A stretch of 5,428 nucleotides of DNA, from assembly GCA_028290165.1 (NCBI GenBank), contig JAQGKJ010000715.1, positions 1-5,428 on the forward strand, written 5' to 3'. The notes under the pieces were generated by a model. That model did no database searches, was not told the origin of the DNA, and saw only the letters and a program-made list of their open reading frames with translations. Position 1 is the first letter of the stretch. Every line of letters starts with the position of its first letter. The DNA is from Bradyrhizobium sp. Its GTDB lineage: Bacteria > Pseudomonadota > Alphaproteobacteria > Rhizobiales > Xanthobacteraceae. The position numbers were made by a program, and so were the translations under genes. Positions 5,388-5,428 of the stretch are shown piece by piece.

Positions 5388-5428
5388 CGTTTGTGTTCCG
5401 GAAGACAAGAAGTGGGTGACGTATGGTA

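Noticed and set aside
5284..5428. Open plus-strand frame to the right edge (possible starts GTG 5284 or ATG 5377, the latter reading MAFFVCVPEDKKWVTYG)
   Set aside because: It is too short to judge, has no ribosome site, and would run through the terminator-like hairpin. It is kept in mind as the main alternative explanation for the T-run; sequence right of 5428 would settle it.
5423..5428. ATG at 5423 after GTGGGTGA as the start of the downstream gene
   Set aside because: Only two codons are visible and spacing to the putative ribosome site is short, so no call can be supported.

Overview
The window looks like chromosomal DNA from a GC-rich alphaproteobacterium, most likely of the Bradyrhizobium/Rhodopseudomonas group. 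This is inferred from base composition, codon use and the protein families; no rRNA or other marker is present to prove it. It holds five protein genes, one of them cut by the left edge, and a structured non-coding region at the right edge. I see no tRNA, rRNA, CRISPR array, insertion sequence or phage gene.

Left block (1-2446, minus strand): an exported protein of unknown function (1358-2446) is followed after 84 bp by the N-terminal 424 codons of a molybdenum hydroxylase large subunit of the xanthine dehydrogenase/aldehyde oxidase superfamily (1-1273). The large subunit starts with a clear twin-arginine signal. The pair is probably one operon whose products act outside the cytoplasm. The rest of the enzyme, and probably its Fe-S subunit, lies beyond base 1.

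Middle (2447-3273): a 200-bp divergent intergenic region holds a 12-bp-stem inverted repeat (2581-2608). It is followed on the plus strand by a complete nicotinamidase gene, pncA, for NAD salvage.

Right block (3289-5428): on the minus strand, running tail-to-tail into pncA, lies a translationally coupled pair. It consists of an AmiC/UrtA-type cytosolic ligand-binding sensor (3885-5066) and an AmiR-type ANTAR antiterminator protein (3289-3888), overlapping by ATGA. Upstream of the sensor gene and pointing the other way is a plausible sigma70 promoter (5194-5223). About 120 bp further on is a hairpin plus T6 resembling an intrinsic terminator (5350-5387). The same RNA can form a competing 7-bp stem and a small hairpin with loop ATTGAT overlapping the terminator arm. 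This matches the logic of ANTAR-controlled leaders.

The main proposal is therefore a self-contained switch. A small amide-like or urea-like ligand is sensed by the AmiC homologue, which releases the AmiR homologue. AmiR then stops termination in the divergent leader and turns on an operon lying just beyond base 5428. The sensor's ligand-pocket residues differ from Pseudomonas AmiC, so the inducer is probably not acetamide.
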